Counted from the first letter of the stretch, positions 35,543-46,824 are shown. The stretch: 64,000 nucleotides of DNA from Phlegmacium glaucopus (GCA_015039465.1 MU130366.1:235170-299169); one strand, 5' to 3'. Program-made: numbers and translations. Notes: generated by a model not told the origin, from the letters alone.

Positions 35543-35700
35543 TGATGCCAAAGTTCGGTTCAGTTCGGTTCTTCAACCATTTTTGAAGAACCGAGAACCG
35601 AACCGAAGGGTCCCTCACTGAACCGAACTGGAACCGGAACCGGAACCGATAGAACCGGTTCTGTCGGTTCTGTCCGGTTCTAGAACCGGTTCGAACCGTT
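35540..35700. mobile_element. GGTTC/GAACC motif cluster, hAT-like end
   Basis: Starts TAGTGATGCC, similar to the TAGTGCTGTT end of the hAT at 13238, and continues with some twenty copies of GGTTC, GAACC and CCGGTTC in both orientations. It begins exactly where the kinase reading frame diverges from its duplicate. The other end and a target duplication were not found. Confidence 0.5.
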
Positions 35701-35859
35701 GAATTGATAAAAATTTCTATTCTTTCAATACAATGGCACCCGTACTTTATTTTATTATACTAAGATATTACTAGTCTACCAGGATTAACAAAGTACAAAA
35801 AATAACCCCCTTATGAGAGGGGGATGCTGTCATTGGTAGTTGTCATCATAGACAGGAAA

Positions 35860-36832
35860 AGACCCCTTCATTCATCCTTCATTCATTTGTCATTGCTTAT
35901 TCATTCATTCATTGTCGACTCGTCGTGTATTTGTGTACATTCATTGTTCATCTATTCGTTGTTGTTTGTTGGTGTTCGATGTTCATTCGTCGTTCGTCGT
36001 CCATTTATCCATTCGTCATTGTTTGTTGGTGTTTGTTCATCATTTATTCATTTGTTTGTCGTGTATTCATTTGTTTGTCGTGTATTCATTCGTTTGTTTG
36101 TGTAGGTTCGTCTATGTTCGTCGTTTGTTCATATACGTTCATTCGTACGTCGTCCGTTCATTTGTTCATGTTAATTCAGTTATTGTTGGTATTCGTTCGT
36201 GGTTGTTGTTGTTCGCTCGTGGGTTGTTGTTTATTCGTCCTCGTTTGTTGTTCGTCTATTGTAGTTTACATTAGAATTAAATTAAAATTAAAAAATGTAC
36301 CTCCGTAGTGCCGTGCTCGTCATTGTGAGGTGGCAAGGTGGTGTGGCTCGTCACTGTTGCATTTGTAAAGTCACCGGATGTGAAGTAAAAAGCCGTTCCT
36401 TCAACAACTTTCATTCGTTATTATTTACCTGTCATAGTTTACATTAGAATTAAATTTAAAGCTAAAAAATAACTCCCAAGAGGTAGTGCCCGCGTTCATC
36501 ATCGTTGTACTTATTGGTGCTTATCGTTGTTGGTGGAGGTAGGATTGCGGAGGTAGGATTGTATGAATGGGATCGAGTATGTAGTGGGTATGCAGACGTG
36601 TACATCATCACCTGTTCATCGTCGTCATTGGTTCATCTTCGTATGTTTGTTGTTCATTCATCCGTCGTTGTTCATTCGTCTTTGTTGTTTGTTCATTCGT
36701 CTTTGTTGTTTGTTCATTCGTCTTTATTGTTCGTTCGTTCATCATTATTGTTCGTTCATCATCGTTTGTTTGTTGTCATTCGTCTGTTGTAGTTTACATT
36801 AGAACTAAATTTTAAATTTAAAAAAAAAACTC
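35860..36832. repeat. TTCATTCGT-type low-complexity repeat with three copies of an AT-rich box
   Basis: Long runs of TCATTCGT, TTGTTCATTCG and TCGTTTGTT words cover about 35870-36250 and 36600-36780. A box TAGTTTACATTAGAA followed by AT-rich sequence occurs three times (about 36264, 36436 and 36787), so the block is a higher-order repeat. The frames open on the plus strand merely translate the repeat (VHSSLLF repeats). Confidence 0.8.
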
Positions 36833-36938
36833 AGTGAGGGATTTTGTGCCGATTCCACGAATCCCAGGTTGGCTTGCGTTATGGCATCAGGAGAGGAGCA
36901 TAAATTCCTTCCAGATGGGCTACAGGCGCAACCGTCGA

Positions 36939-38142
36939 ACGATATGGCTAGTCACTCGTGATGGGAAATATTACATCTTAAAAGACTCTTGGATTCAAGT
37001 CTCTCGTGTAGAGTCAGAAATCACATTCCTCCAGAAGTTGAAGGATGATCCGGAGCTCAAGAACCGTGTTCCTCATCTCGTCGAGGGGGAAGATATTTAC
37101 ATTGGCGGCTTTGTTGATTCTACTGGACGGTATCGTGAGCAGATTGGTGGAATACATGATTCACGTGGTCACCGTCGCCTTGTCATGACACCTATCAGAA
37201 AACAAATTACTACATTTCAGTCGAAGTGCGAACTTATCCTTGCACTTATTGATATCGTTGAAGGTAAGTAATCAGATATCTTTTATATTCCTAGCTAACC
37301 TTGGGAGTATTAGTGCTCAAATGCCTATATGAGCGTCACCAGATGCTCCACCGAGATATTAGCCCAAACAATCTAATGTTAATTCGACCGAATCTGGAAG
37401 GTGAAGTGCGGCATGGATTGTTGATCGATTTTGATTATGCTGCTTTGATTAAAGCGCTGGGCTCTCGAGCAATTTCGGCTGGTTTCCGGACAGTTCGTCT
37501 CATTGATACCTTCCATGTTTCAATTTGATTTACTAATGCTGCATCATTCAGGGTACACCACCTTTTATGGCTATCGATCTCATGCTTCATCGAGACGAAC
37601 CAGACAAGCCTTTCTGCCATGAGCTCCGGCATGATCTCGAGTCCATCCTTTATGTCATTTTGTGGATCTGTACATCTATGGATGGGCCTGGGATTGAGCG
37701 TAGGGTTGTGGACCCCCGCTTTATGGATCTGCCCCTACGCATGTGGTTTGACAAAGACGCTAATATCCAGAATCTTGGATATCTTAAGCTTGGTCACATT
37801 GTTGATGCTGAGCGTGCTATCCTCAACAATTTCCCACCATTTTGGAACTCTTTCAAGCCTTTTGTGAGACGACTACTCACAGCTTTCTTTCCGATACATC
37901 CAATTGCTGGGTCCAATATCACACCACAGGAAATGATTGATATATTGAAGGATGCTGTTCGGCATGTGGATGCAGGTGAAGACGAACCAGATGATCTTAC
38001 GGCACTTGAACCTGGCAACTCGGGCGTTGCAAGCTACAATGAAATCTTCTATGAAACAACCGTGCACCCATATCTTGCTCCCCGAAAGCGAGCCAGAGCA
38101 GACGAGACGAGCAGACATCAAGAAGGGAAAGAAGACTGCTGA
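36939..38142 (+). pseudogene. FunK1 kinase, 5'-truncated duplicate
   Basis: 36939-38055 is a near-identical copy of 34423-35539 (offset 2516 bp), including both introns (37264-37313 and 37493-37551). It lacks the first two thirds of exon 1, so it starts just before the ATP-site lysine and has no proper N-terminus. Its 3' end continues past the point where copy 1 is broken (ETTVHPYLAPRKRARADET) and stops at 38142. A second frame (DRPDIINFDNWTPSLEERLS, to 38242) suggests a missing splice or a frameshift at the very end. Four base differences to copy 1 were seen, all at CpG sites. 38143-38829 after it contains no other gene I recognise. Confidence 0.85.
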
Positions 38143-38829
38143 TCGGCCTGATATTATCAACTTTGATAACTGGACCCCCTCGCTAGAAGAAAGACTTAGC
38201 CGTCGACCAGTCGCCCAGAACGTGTCCTCTGCATCATCATAGTTTGGGGTAGGTAGCGACATGTTGGGACCTGGTAGTAGCAGTACCTGATTGATGGTTG
38301 ATGATTGTTTACTGGTTTTATGTCTTTTCTCACCTACTCTTAGCTCAATTGTTTTTACTACTGTCTTATGCATACATTTATGGTCATTATTTACTTCTCT
38401 GTGTATGTACATCGGTATACATACTGTTATTTTACGGACCAAACAAACAAATCACGGTAACAACTTTGTTTTTAACCGCATCTGCCATCTTCTGCCATGC
38501 ACAGATTGCGTCCTGGCCACGTTTCTGGTGGTCGTTCTGCTAGTCCACTCTTCTTCTCTCATACTGTGGATGCCAATGGAGATATTTCAGCCATACGCTC
38601 TTTGATATCCTCTGATTCCCTATCATTGATTGTGAGTCAATTGCTTCAAACTCCACCTCCAACTTACAGTTAATGTAAATATATGTACAGAACAGTTCAT
38701 TAGATTCAAGCTCAAGAAAGTCGCGTCATCAAAGTGCAGCTACATCTACTGTCAGTGAGCGACTCCAACTGGCCCAGTAGCTTATACCTGCCCACAGAGC
38801 GGCTCTTCCAAGGAATCCTGACACACTAG

Positions 38830-40994
38830 CGGTTCTTCATATGCCAGCTCATCACGGCTGCAGCGGTCACGTCATGTCCCATCGACTAATGATCCAGCTT
38901 CTCTCGAACAAGAAATAAATGATTTGTGTCAGTTGAATTCGAACTTGGAAGAAAAGTATAAGATTCTAGAGGCACAACATGAAACACTCCGGTTTGTTTT
39001 TCCTTTGATTTTGGTTTGCTGCGGTTGAAAAGGACTTCAAGGGATGCATACGATGCACTTTTGAACGCCCTTCGCCAAGGTGGTGCGTTAAAGGATCAGG
39101 AGGACAAACAGGACGAGCCTGCAAGACGTGAAGATTATCCTGATGTGCGATTTTGGACTAGACGGGACTGGATTGACCGTTCAGCACTAGAGAATGACAC
39201 TATGATACTTGACAGCAGCTCACGGCGTGGAAAAACTCGTGCATCCCGGGGTATCAATGTGACAATGCGCTATGTGGAGGACAAAAACGGTACTGTTGTT
39301 GATGGCCACAAAGCGACTGAAATGCGCCGATACGCAAGGTTGATTTGGGTACACATGGCAAATAAGGGAGGACTGCCGCTTTCCTGGGGGAAAGCTGGCG
39401 TTAAGTTGTCACAAGCGTATTGCCGTGAAATGCGTCAAAGATTTCCTGAGCTTGCGTTGTGCGACCTTGATTGGAAGGCTGATCAGATTGCTACAGATAA
39501 CTATCCGTCTTGGTACAAAAATTGGTCTGAAACTTCTCAAAAGGCTTTGATGAAACACGAGCAGGAAGATTCAGATACAGGTGCAGCTTTGAACCAGAAG
39601 CGTCCCAATATGCAGCGACCCGATGAACCTCCTGCAAAGAAACCGAAAATCAATCCTCATCTCTCTGGATCAGCCAATATGGAGGTCGATACGAGCAGTT
39701 TCCAGGTCAGTACATCCCTAATATGATTGTTATGATTGTTCCCTACCGCTATGTATAGATTAAAAATTCACTCACTATGGTGGATGCAAGCAAATTGGAT
39801 TCATTGGTGACGAACCTCTCTGCCACTACCCCTGACATTCCGCTCCCCAATGTTATAGCAGAAACCAACGCCAAGGCCACCAGGGATGCTGTTGCGACCC
39901 CTACGATGACTATCCCTCTCACTGACGTTACCATGGATGTACCATCTGGACTGACTTTGGTCACCTCCGACACCACTGCAAGCTCCTTTATGATGACCCT
40001 GCCTGTTACCATGGATGTACCATCCGGAATGCCTTTGGCCACCTCTAATGACGCTCTGACTCTGCCCGTTGCCGTGGCTGTCCCATGCGGAATACCTTTG
40101 GCCACCTCCGATGGCACTGTGACCTCCACAACGACTATGCCTGTTACCGTGGCTGTCCCATATGGAATGACTTTGGCCACCTCCGACGTCGATCTCACCG
40201 CTGAGAGGACTATACCTGCCACCACGGCTGCCTCATCTGGAATGACTTTGACCACCTCCGATGCCATTGTCAGCCCTGCGACAACTATGCCTGTTACCGT
40301 GGCTGTTCCATCTGGAACAACTTCAGCCACCGCTGCAACTTCTGCGACGACTATGCCTGTTGCCATGGCTGTCCCATCTGGAATGACATCGACCACCACC
40401 GATGCCACTGTAACTTTCTCTGCGATGACCGTGTCTGGTACCATGGCCATCCCAGCTGCATTGGCTACAATTACCGCCAACACCACTACAACCTCTGCAG
40501 CCTCCTCTGCAACGACTATCCCTACTACTGTGACCACGGTCGCCCCATCTACAATAACTACCATGACTAGTGACACCCCTGTGGCCGTCACCTCAAGTGC
40601 TTTACCGCTTGACTGTGGAATCGGGGTCACAGCTGACACCATTATAACAAAGAAGAAGCTGGCAACAAAAAAGCGCACCACAAATTCGAATACACCGAAG
40701 TAAGCTAATTCACATATGAATCAAATATGTTTTGCTTATTTATCCAGGAATCTTTGTGCTCGAGATTGGGTGCCAGCAGTGGGTGGAACCACTGAAGAGT
40801 TTGACCATCACTGGGATGCATTGCCTGAGGAGGAAAAGAAGGTGCGTATCCGATATGCCTCTGCCAGTACATAATTGTATTGACCGTATTTCAGAATTAT
40901 ATTGAACGGTCTAAGCAGCTGGTAAGTTCAGCCTAAGCTGTATTGGCACGTATACTGATCATATTAACAGAGACTTGCAGCATTGGGCCGCTGA
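38830..40994 (+). CDS. Coiled-coil protein of unknown function with threonine-rich repeats, right copy
   Basis: Exons by splice logic: a serine/arginine-rich plus coiled-coil exon ending ILEAQHETLR (about 38993), a core exon 39036-39704 or so, a repeat exon to 40699, then 40748-40841, a 27-bp exon and a last exon to TGA 40992-40994. The core reads YPDVRFWTRRDWID, GINVTMRYVEDKNGTVVD, LPLSWGKAGVKLSQAY, IATDNYPSWYKNW. The repeat exon has about eight units of 21-25 residues of the type VTVAVPSGMTLATSD plus T-rich spacers. The last exons give NLCARDWVPAVGGTTEEFDH. The family looks like a conserved Agaricomycete family without assigned function; no catalytic motif is visible. It follows the FunK1 gene in the same orientation, as in the left module. 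The 5' exon(s) before 38830 could not be settled. Confidence 0.65.
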
Positions 40995-41090
40995 TTCAGA
41001 TATAATGTGGTTTGTTGCGGGGCAGGAGACCATCTATTTTTAGACATTATTACTATATTTGACGTGTGCTCAATATAATTATATTTTCTC

Positions 41091-41395
41091 GATGTTTCTC
41101 ATTCTTACCCAATGGAAAATATTTATGGTCAAAAATAATGGATCGAGAGAAATCTAGAAATGACGTGGGGACTCGCACCATCTCGTTCTGCCCAGCTCGA
41201 AAATCGAGTTAATGTGTCAAAAATATCATTTCTCATAGATTGAGTGATAAAATACGTTATCAACGATCATTCTCGATCATTCTCGGCCACATCCGATCCG
41301 ATTTTGACTGGGTTTGAGGGGTTTGGGACCTAAAGCCTAAGGTTTCGTGGTTCTCGCTGGTTTTCATGGGTTTCCTGGCTGGGTTGAGAAACATC
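41091..41395. mobile_element. MITE-like element with GATGTTTCTCA ends
   Basis: About 305 bp with inverted ends GATGTTTCTCA (left) and the same 11 bases on the right. The inside is rich in TCTCGA and TTCTCG words. No exact target duplication. It marks the boundary between the transposon-rich left part and the gene-dense right part. Confidence 0.5.
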
Positions 41396-41445
41396 TAATG
41401 CTCAAATGCCGATGCTTAACTAATTATACGGAATAATATACATAG

Positions 41446-43489
41446 TTACCGCCTCGCCGTAGATCGATTGGGTACAAGTTCATCTGCTTTAACTGGGGAA
41501 AGTGTGGTAGGGATATTCAACCTATCATCATTGAGCTATCCATATAACCCTCAGCAAACAAAAATCTCTTTAGCGGAACACGGGAAAAAACATACATTGG
41601 ACATGGTTCCAAATGAGAACTGAATGGGGTCATTTCCTGTTGGAAAAATGTTGATCTTGCGTTTCTTAGCGTTCTTCTGAGCAACATCGACTCCCCCCGT
41701 GTCGTCCTTCTCTTCATTTACCTTTGTGATAGCGGCAGGCTGCTTGCTCGCAGCACGACTACTAGGTTTTGTCCTCGTTCGAGCAGTCGTGCCCGTCTCC
41801 CTCATCTCACTTCCCCCACGTCCGGTTTTCTGTTTCTTGGGTGGTTCCACGATTTGGATGTCGTCGTCGTCATCTGAAGTAGCCTTCCTCTTGCCTTTTC
41901 TTCGAGGAGCAGCAGGACGAACCTGAACCTCTTCATCGGGTTCTGTAGCTTTACCTTTACCTTTCTTCTTCGCATTGGGATCAGATATCTCCTCAATGTC
42001 ACTCTCTTGTGGTAGTGCCAGCGGTGAGGGTTTCTTGGGTGGTTTACCCCCCGTAGACTTGCGCGCTGTCCTGCTGTGAAGACGTTCTTGAGATTCACTA
42101 CTTTTTAATTTTTGGCTAGCTGGTTCGGCGATTTGTTTGGATGGAGGCTTAACTGAAGATGATTTAGTTCTACGAGGAGAGGGAGCGGCTTCAATTTCAG
42201 CAGGTTCGTCGTCAAGGGGAACGTCTTCATCTTGAGGTGGAGTAGAAGCTTTACGATCCTAAATTAAATGACGTTCAATATAAAATCATCCTGCTGTAAA
42301 GGAAAACAAAAGGACCTGAGGTGACGGTAGACGCACCCTTGCTCTCTCGATTTCAAGTTCAGATTTGAGCTTTTCTATCCGCCTCTGCGCTTTCTCAAAC
42401 TGTTTTTCAGAGTTGTCGGCATCAGTTTGAGCAGCCTTATATGCTTCCTATGATTTCCATATTTTTCATATAAAACGGAAACGTGATTTGTTAAGATGCT
42501 CACCTCCCACTCTTGGACGGTAACCTTTATCTTCTCTACCCGTGCTTTCGCCCTTTCTAGATCAGCAGCAGCCTTCTCTGCCTTCCTTTCAGAGATTTCT
42601 TTTACCTCCCTGAGTTCCATTTCCAGCGCAATACGTTGCTTTCGTTCGGTTTCTGCCGCTTCCCCCTCTTTTGTCTCGAGGCTTTGCCATTTCTCAAGTT
42701 GACGTGTGAGATCCGCGTTTGTTCGCTTGAGTTCGTCATTCAATCGCTCAAGCTCCGAGTTCTTAGTTTGTGCACCGTCCAGTTGAAGTTTGGTGCGTTC
42801 GAGTTTAGACTTGATGGATTCGGAAGCTGCTTCGAGGTTTGCTCGACCTTCAACCAGTTTGTTCAATTTCGCCTGTAGGGAGGAACCTTTGATTTCACGA
42901 AAAAATTAGAAATAGGATGAGCCCATACCTCCTTTTCCTCCAATTCTTTCTCAGTCCGAGCCAATGAAGCTTGGGCATCCCGCAACATGATCACAGAGTC
43001 TGCACATTTCTCTTGCATCTTCTGCACAATTAATCCATTCTCCTCCAGCAACCGGGTTTTCTCATCTTCAACATCCTCCACTCTCCTCTCCAACTCTTCT
43101 TCCTTCATCTGAAAGAGTGTGATTTTGAAATCTCTTTGCAGTCTCAATAATTTCTCTTCCCTCGTTATTTTCATCTCTTTGAGCGTATTCACTCTTTCTT
43201 TCTCCAATTCCACTTCGATACGTTTTTGTACAATTCGGTAAGAACCCAGAAGGTTATTGCAGCTTTCTTTCCATTGACTTTGGTTGATATCCCATTGTGC
43301 TTGGAGGTTGAGGACGGCATCTTTGGATCGAGCGTGTTCTTGTGCTAGTTGCTCGGAAAGCTTTTTGTTGGTGTGTTCTAGAGTACGGTTTCGTTGGACG
43401 AGGTCATCAATTTGGGCTTGATTGGAGGCTTCGAGGGTTGGGACATTAGCACCTCCCATGAGTGGGGTCCCTCCGCGTCGAAAAGCCAT
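41446..43489 (-). CDS. Coiled-coil protein with basic C-terminal region, function unknown
   Basis: Exon 1 42929-43489, exon 2 42504-42872, exon 3 42316-42447, exon 4 about 41596-42258 and a short last exon; the first three introns are 56-57 bp and in phase 0. Starts MAFRRGGTPLMGG. The first 350 residues are almost continuous coiled coil (LVQRNRTLEHTNKKLSEQLA; LEEKE; LERTKLQLDGAQTKNSELER). The C-terminal part has basic/acidic low-complexity tracts (APRRKGKRKATSDDDDDIQI) that look nuclear-targeting, then INIFPTGNDPIQFSFGTM. The last splice is ambiguous: a GTCCAA donor gives an ending LNIPTTLSPVKADELVP to 41446, and a GTATGT donor gives a shorter ending at 41489. A chromosome- or spindle-associated role is possible but unproven. 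It is divergent from the gene at 43615, with a 125-bp shared promoter. Confidence 0.7.
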
Positions 43490-43614
43490 ATAGATTAACG
43501 CGAACTTTGGAGAATTAAAGATGACCTGATGTATATTATTATGTGGTGGAAGAATTGTGCTCCTTGCACGTGGTCGTGACACGGTAATTACGCATTTGAA
43601 CTCAAACGACTCTC

Positions 43615-44591
43615 ATGGCGCCTGCTAAACCAGCCAAAAACATCCGAGTGAAGGTTCCTCGGCACAATGCTCAGAGGATAAATGCCAAACTCAGTACTGA
43701 GGTCAAAAATCATGCCCGTACTCAAAGGGTTTTGGTGGACACGGCACAACCGAGTTCGAAATTGACTCAAGCTATTGTAAGTTCCGAACCATTATTTCAA
43801 GAATAAGAGATCTGATAAATGGATTTTGTATTTGACAAAGTAGGAAAGCGCATCGGATTGGAATTCATTATTGATGACTGCTCGTGCTGAACGTGGGCCA
43901 CAATGGGATATCGGCACACAACAGTTAGCGCCCGTTTTCTCTGTTTGTTTACTTACTAACCTTTGAAAATAGATTCCTGGTAGATAAATATTCAGAGCTA
44001 TATTATGATCCTACACCTCTACTAGAAGCTGTCAAGAAAGAGACGGAGGAAGAACAGCCCGAAGAAGCTCCTCAACAGCACCAGCACCACCAAGCACCAT
44101 TCCAACTACAACACAATATTTCCATGTCTCCTCGCCACCACACTCCCATGCGAGAACGAGATTTTGGGATGTCGAATATACATCCGCATCATCCACATAT
44201 GGGCGTGGGCGTGGGCGTGGGCGGCGGGCGTGAACAGTCGCCTCATCGATCTATGTTGAATTATCCATACCCTTCCGGGTCTCCTGCAGGAATGAACATG
44301 AATATGAGTATGCGAGGACCACCGCAAGGGCCGATATCATATCCTGGGAGTAGCTCAGTAGGCCCACCCTTTAATTCGCCTGTGTCGGCTCAGTTCATGG
44401 GTGAAGCGGCTAACTCACCTATCCGAATGGGAGGCGGTATGGGTGGTATGGGAGGAGGTATGAGGGGTGGGATGGGAGGTGGGATGGGTAACCTTGGCGT
44501 TCCAGGGATGCCTGGTGGAATGGTTATGGGTGTTGACCCTATGGCTATGAACTTGAATAGGATGAGGATGCCAGATGATGCTTATATGTAG
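43615..44591 (+). CDS. Basidiomycete hypothetical protein with Gly/Met/Pro-rich tail
   Basis: Exon 1 43615-43776, exon 2 43844-43923, exon 3 43973-44591, joined by 67- and 49-bp introns in consistent phase. Starts [15 protein letters not shown] (basic). The centre has the most protein-like part, [19 protein letters not shown] then [20 protein letters not shown]. The remainder is low complexity: [16 protein letters not shown], and a Gly/Met-rich block ([15 protein letters not shown]). I recognise no domain. Its ATG lies 126 bp from the divergent coiled-coil gene; the next gene follows closely. Confidence 0.75.
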
Positions 44592-44662
44592 CCGTGGGAA
44601 TTCTACTGTTGTATGTAGACGATTGTTTGGATGAAAACTTGATTTTGTCTGACTCTTACACT

Positions 44663-46696
44663 ATGATCACTGAAGACCAGGATTCTCTCTTTGGATCTCC
44701 CCCTCCATCTCCTCAAATATTAGCCCTCAGGGCGTCGTCGCCAGCCCTTTCTCTACCGTCTGCAAGTATATGTGATAGTGAACGTAGATTGAGCATATCT
44801 ACTGATACACAAAACGTGGGGACCATTGCACTTCCTGGTTCCCATCTTTATTCTGAATTTCCTATAAATCCATTAGCCTTGTCGTTGAACCATAATTCGG
44901 TTCATCGACCTCCGGCCCAATCTCAAGGGCAACCAGCGCCGATTAGTTCTTGGCAGCAAACCCAGCCATGTCACCCGCCGCCTCCCCAAAAAAAACCTAA
45001 GGGAAGTAAAAGGGGTAGGCAATCATCTCAATCTCCTCCCTGCAATATTTCTCCCCCGCAATCTCGTGATCCAGAGTTTTCTCTTCCTGATCCCTCTGCA
45101 CCGCCTCCCGCCAATTTTCTGCGCAATCAACAAACCCTTTTGGGAAAAGCAGGTTTGGTAGCAGGTGTTAAACCCGCAACTATCACCCACATCCGTGGGA
45201 CAACTCCTTCCAACCCCATCATCATCGATGACGAAGACACTCCAACACTCGGTCGGCGGTCTCAACCCCAAGATGTCAATCCGAGTCTCTTGTCTGCGCC
45301 CAGCAACGAAGACATAGTATCCGTTTTAATTGGCCAAAAAGATATCTTTCCCATCCTCGAGGGCATCCTGGCATTTATCGGAAAAGACTCTACTCGACAT
45401 ATCTCTACCCCATCTCGCCAAACGCGGCATACGCATCTCCCCCCCAAGAGACGAAAACTCAATCGTGTTCCAGCGGGTGCTACTGATTGGGACGTGCCTT
45501 ATCCTTTTCAAGAGGGTGAAGGCCCAGATGAATACTACAAAACATGGGAACGTGAACGTGGAAAACATCTCGTCGCACAACTGGTCAAACTCATCAAAGG
45601 TGCTGCACGTAAGGCCGCTACCAAAAATTATCTACGGACGGAACAAGCTAGACAAGAAGCTTGGGAAAAGCTGCAGAAGGAAATGATGCCGCCAGTCGCT
45701 GCTATGCCCAAGCACGATTCAGCTGTCGCGTCTAATCCCACTACCTCTACCAACCTACAAAATGGGAACGCTTCAAATTCAGTTGATGACTGTTTATCTT
45801 CAAATGCAAGCGATGACCAAAGTCTATATAATTCATGGATGACTTTTCTCCAAGCCTTTCCTGTCGCTTTTGATGCTCAGTCCCAGTCCCAATCCAGTCT
45901 GCCCTCATCCCATGATTCTACGCCCTCCCTTGATGATTTTGCGTTCATGAACACGATGGACAACTTTGGTGCTAATTTGGGGGAAAGATCTTCAGCTTCA
46001 AATACAACTATGGATTCAGATGATCTCGATGCACTAATTTCTTCCATGTTAAATTCCTTACCCCAAGATATGGAATCCACGCCGGTCTTGTCGTCTTCAT
46101 CATCCAATCAATCTTCACAAATTGGAGATGACGTGATTGATCCTAGTTTACTGGCTCTTGGTGGGGATGGTGGTCAAGGTATGTTCCGTCATACTCTTTG
46201 GGACAATTTTAATCAAGGGGCTTATCAAAGTTCTATAGGGGGAGGTGGTGGTTGGGGAGTCGGTCAGATTACTAGTGATTCTTTGTCTGGAATGATGCCG
46301 TCTTTCGAGGAGGACATTATTGGTACGATTCCTATGGTGGGTGAAGGAATGGGCAAGTGGCCCAATTCTTTGGAATTTTTGTCAGCAGATGCAATTCCAC
46401 CAGCCATGCAGAGTCAGAGTCCTCTCCAATCGACTGATATCGTTCTGCCTCCCTTTTCATCATCAACAATCTATGAGCAACCGGAATACCCAACACCTGC
46501 ACCAGTTCCGCTTCCACCTCGTCCAAAAAACACTATTTCTCGGCAACGAAAAGAAGAAATACTTCGACGTGCTCGCGAAAAGAGATGGCAGGTTCAAGAG
46601 GAGTTGCATCAGGTCAAGACTCAGTTGTGGGAGACGACTATTGAGCAGGCGGCGTTGGTACATTTATTGAAACGTTGTGAGAAGGATGACAATTAG
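44663..46696 (+). CDS. Hypothetical protein with C-terminal basic coiled coil
   Basis: A single-exon frame of 677 residues from MITEDQDSLFGSPPPSPQ. An upstream in-frame ATG at 44594 lies only two bases after the preceding stop, so I prefer 44663. Most of the protein is Ser/Pro/Gln-rich and probably disordered. Around residue 180, TPSNPIIIDDEDTP resembles a SUMO-interacting motif (hydrophobic run followed by acids). The last 60 residues are basic then helical (RQRKEEILRRAREKRWQVQE), somewhat like a bZIP but without its signature. The function is unknown; a nuclear regulatory protein would fit, as inference only. Confidence 0.7.
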   Translation: MITEDQDSLFGSPPPSPQILALRASSPALSLPSASICDSERRLSISTDTQNVGTIALPGSHLYSEFPINPLALSLNHNSVHRPPAQSQGQPAPISSWQQTQPCHPPPPQKKPKGSKRGRQSSQSPPCNISPPQSRDPEFSLPDPSAPPPANFLRNQQTLLGKAGLVAGVKPATITHIRGTTPSNPIIIDDEDTPTLGRRSQPQDVNPSLLSAPSNEDIVSVLIGQKDIFPILEGILAFIGKDSTRHISTPSRQTRHTHLPPKRRKLNRVPAGATDWDVPYPFQEGEGPDEYYKTWERERGKHLVAQLVKLIKGAARKAATKNYLRTEQARQEAWEKLQKEMMPPVAAMPKHDSAVASNPTTSTNLQNGNASNSVDDCLSSNASDDQSLYNSWMTFLQAFPVAFDAQSQSQSSLPSSHDSTPSLDDFAFMNTMDNFGANLGERSSASNTTMDSDDLDALISSMLNSLPQDMESTPVLSSSSSNQSSQIGDDVIDPSLLALGGDGGQGMFRHTLWDNFNQGAYQSSIGGGGGWGVGQITSDSLSGMMPSFEEDIIGTIPMVGEGMGKWPNSLEFLSADAIPPAMQSQSPLQSTDIVLPPFSSSTIYEQPEYPTPAPVPLPPRPKNTISRQRKEEILRRAREKRWQVQEELHQVKTQLWETTIEQAALVHLLKRCEKDDN

Positions 46697-46824
46697 GCAC
46701 CTTAATATCAATTTAATACATCTTTGATTACGGTCATGTGATCATCTACGCGACGCGAATGACCAAATTTGGTTATTGTGCGGGTTCAACTTGGACTTCG
46801 TGGTCCTCTTCAGGCAAGTAAACG

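Noticed and set aside
35824..36802. Plus-strand frames rich in VHSSLLF and hydrophobic residues, looking like membrane proteins
   Set aside because: They are translations of the TTCATTCGT low-complexity repeat.
39749..40681. 310-codon minus-strand frame
   Set aside because: It is the reverse of the T/V-rich repeat exon of the coiled-coil gene; the plus strand has splice sites and a homologue.
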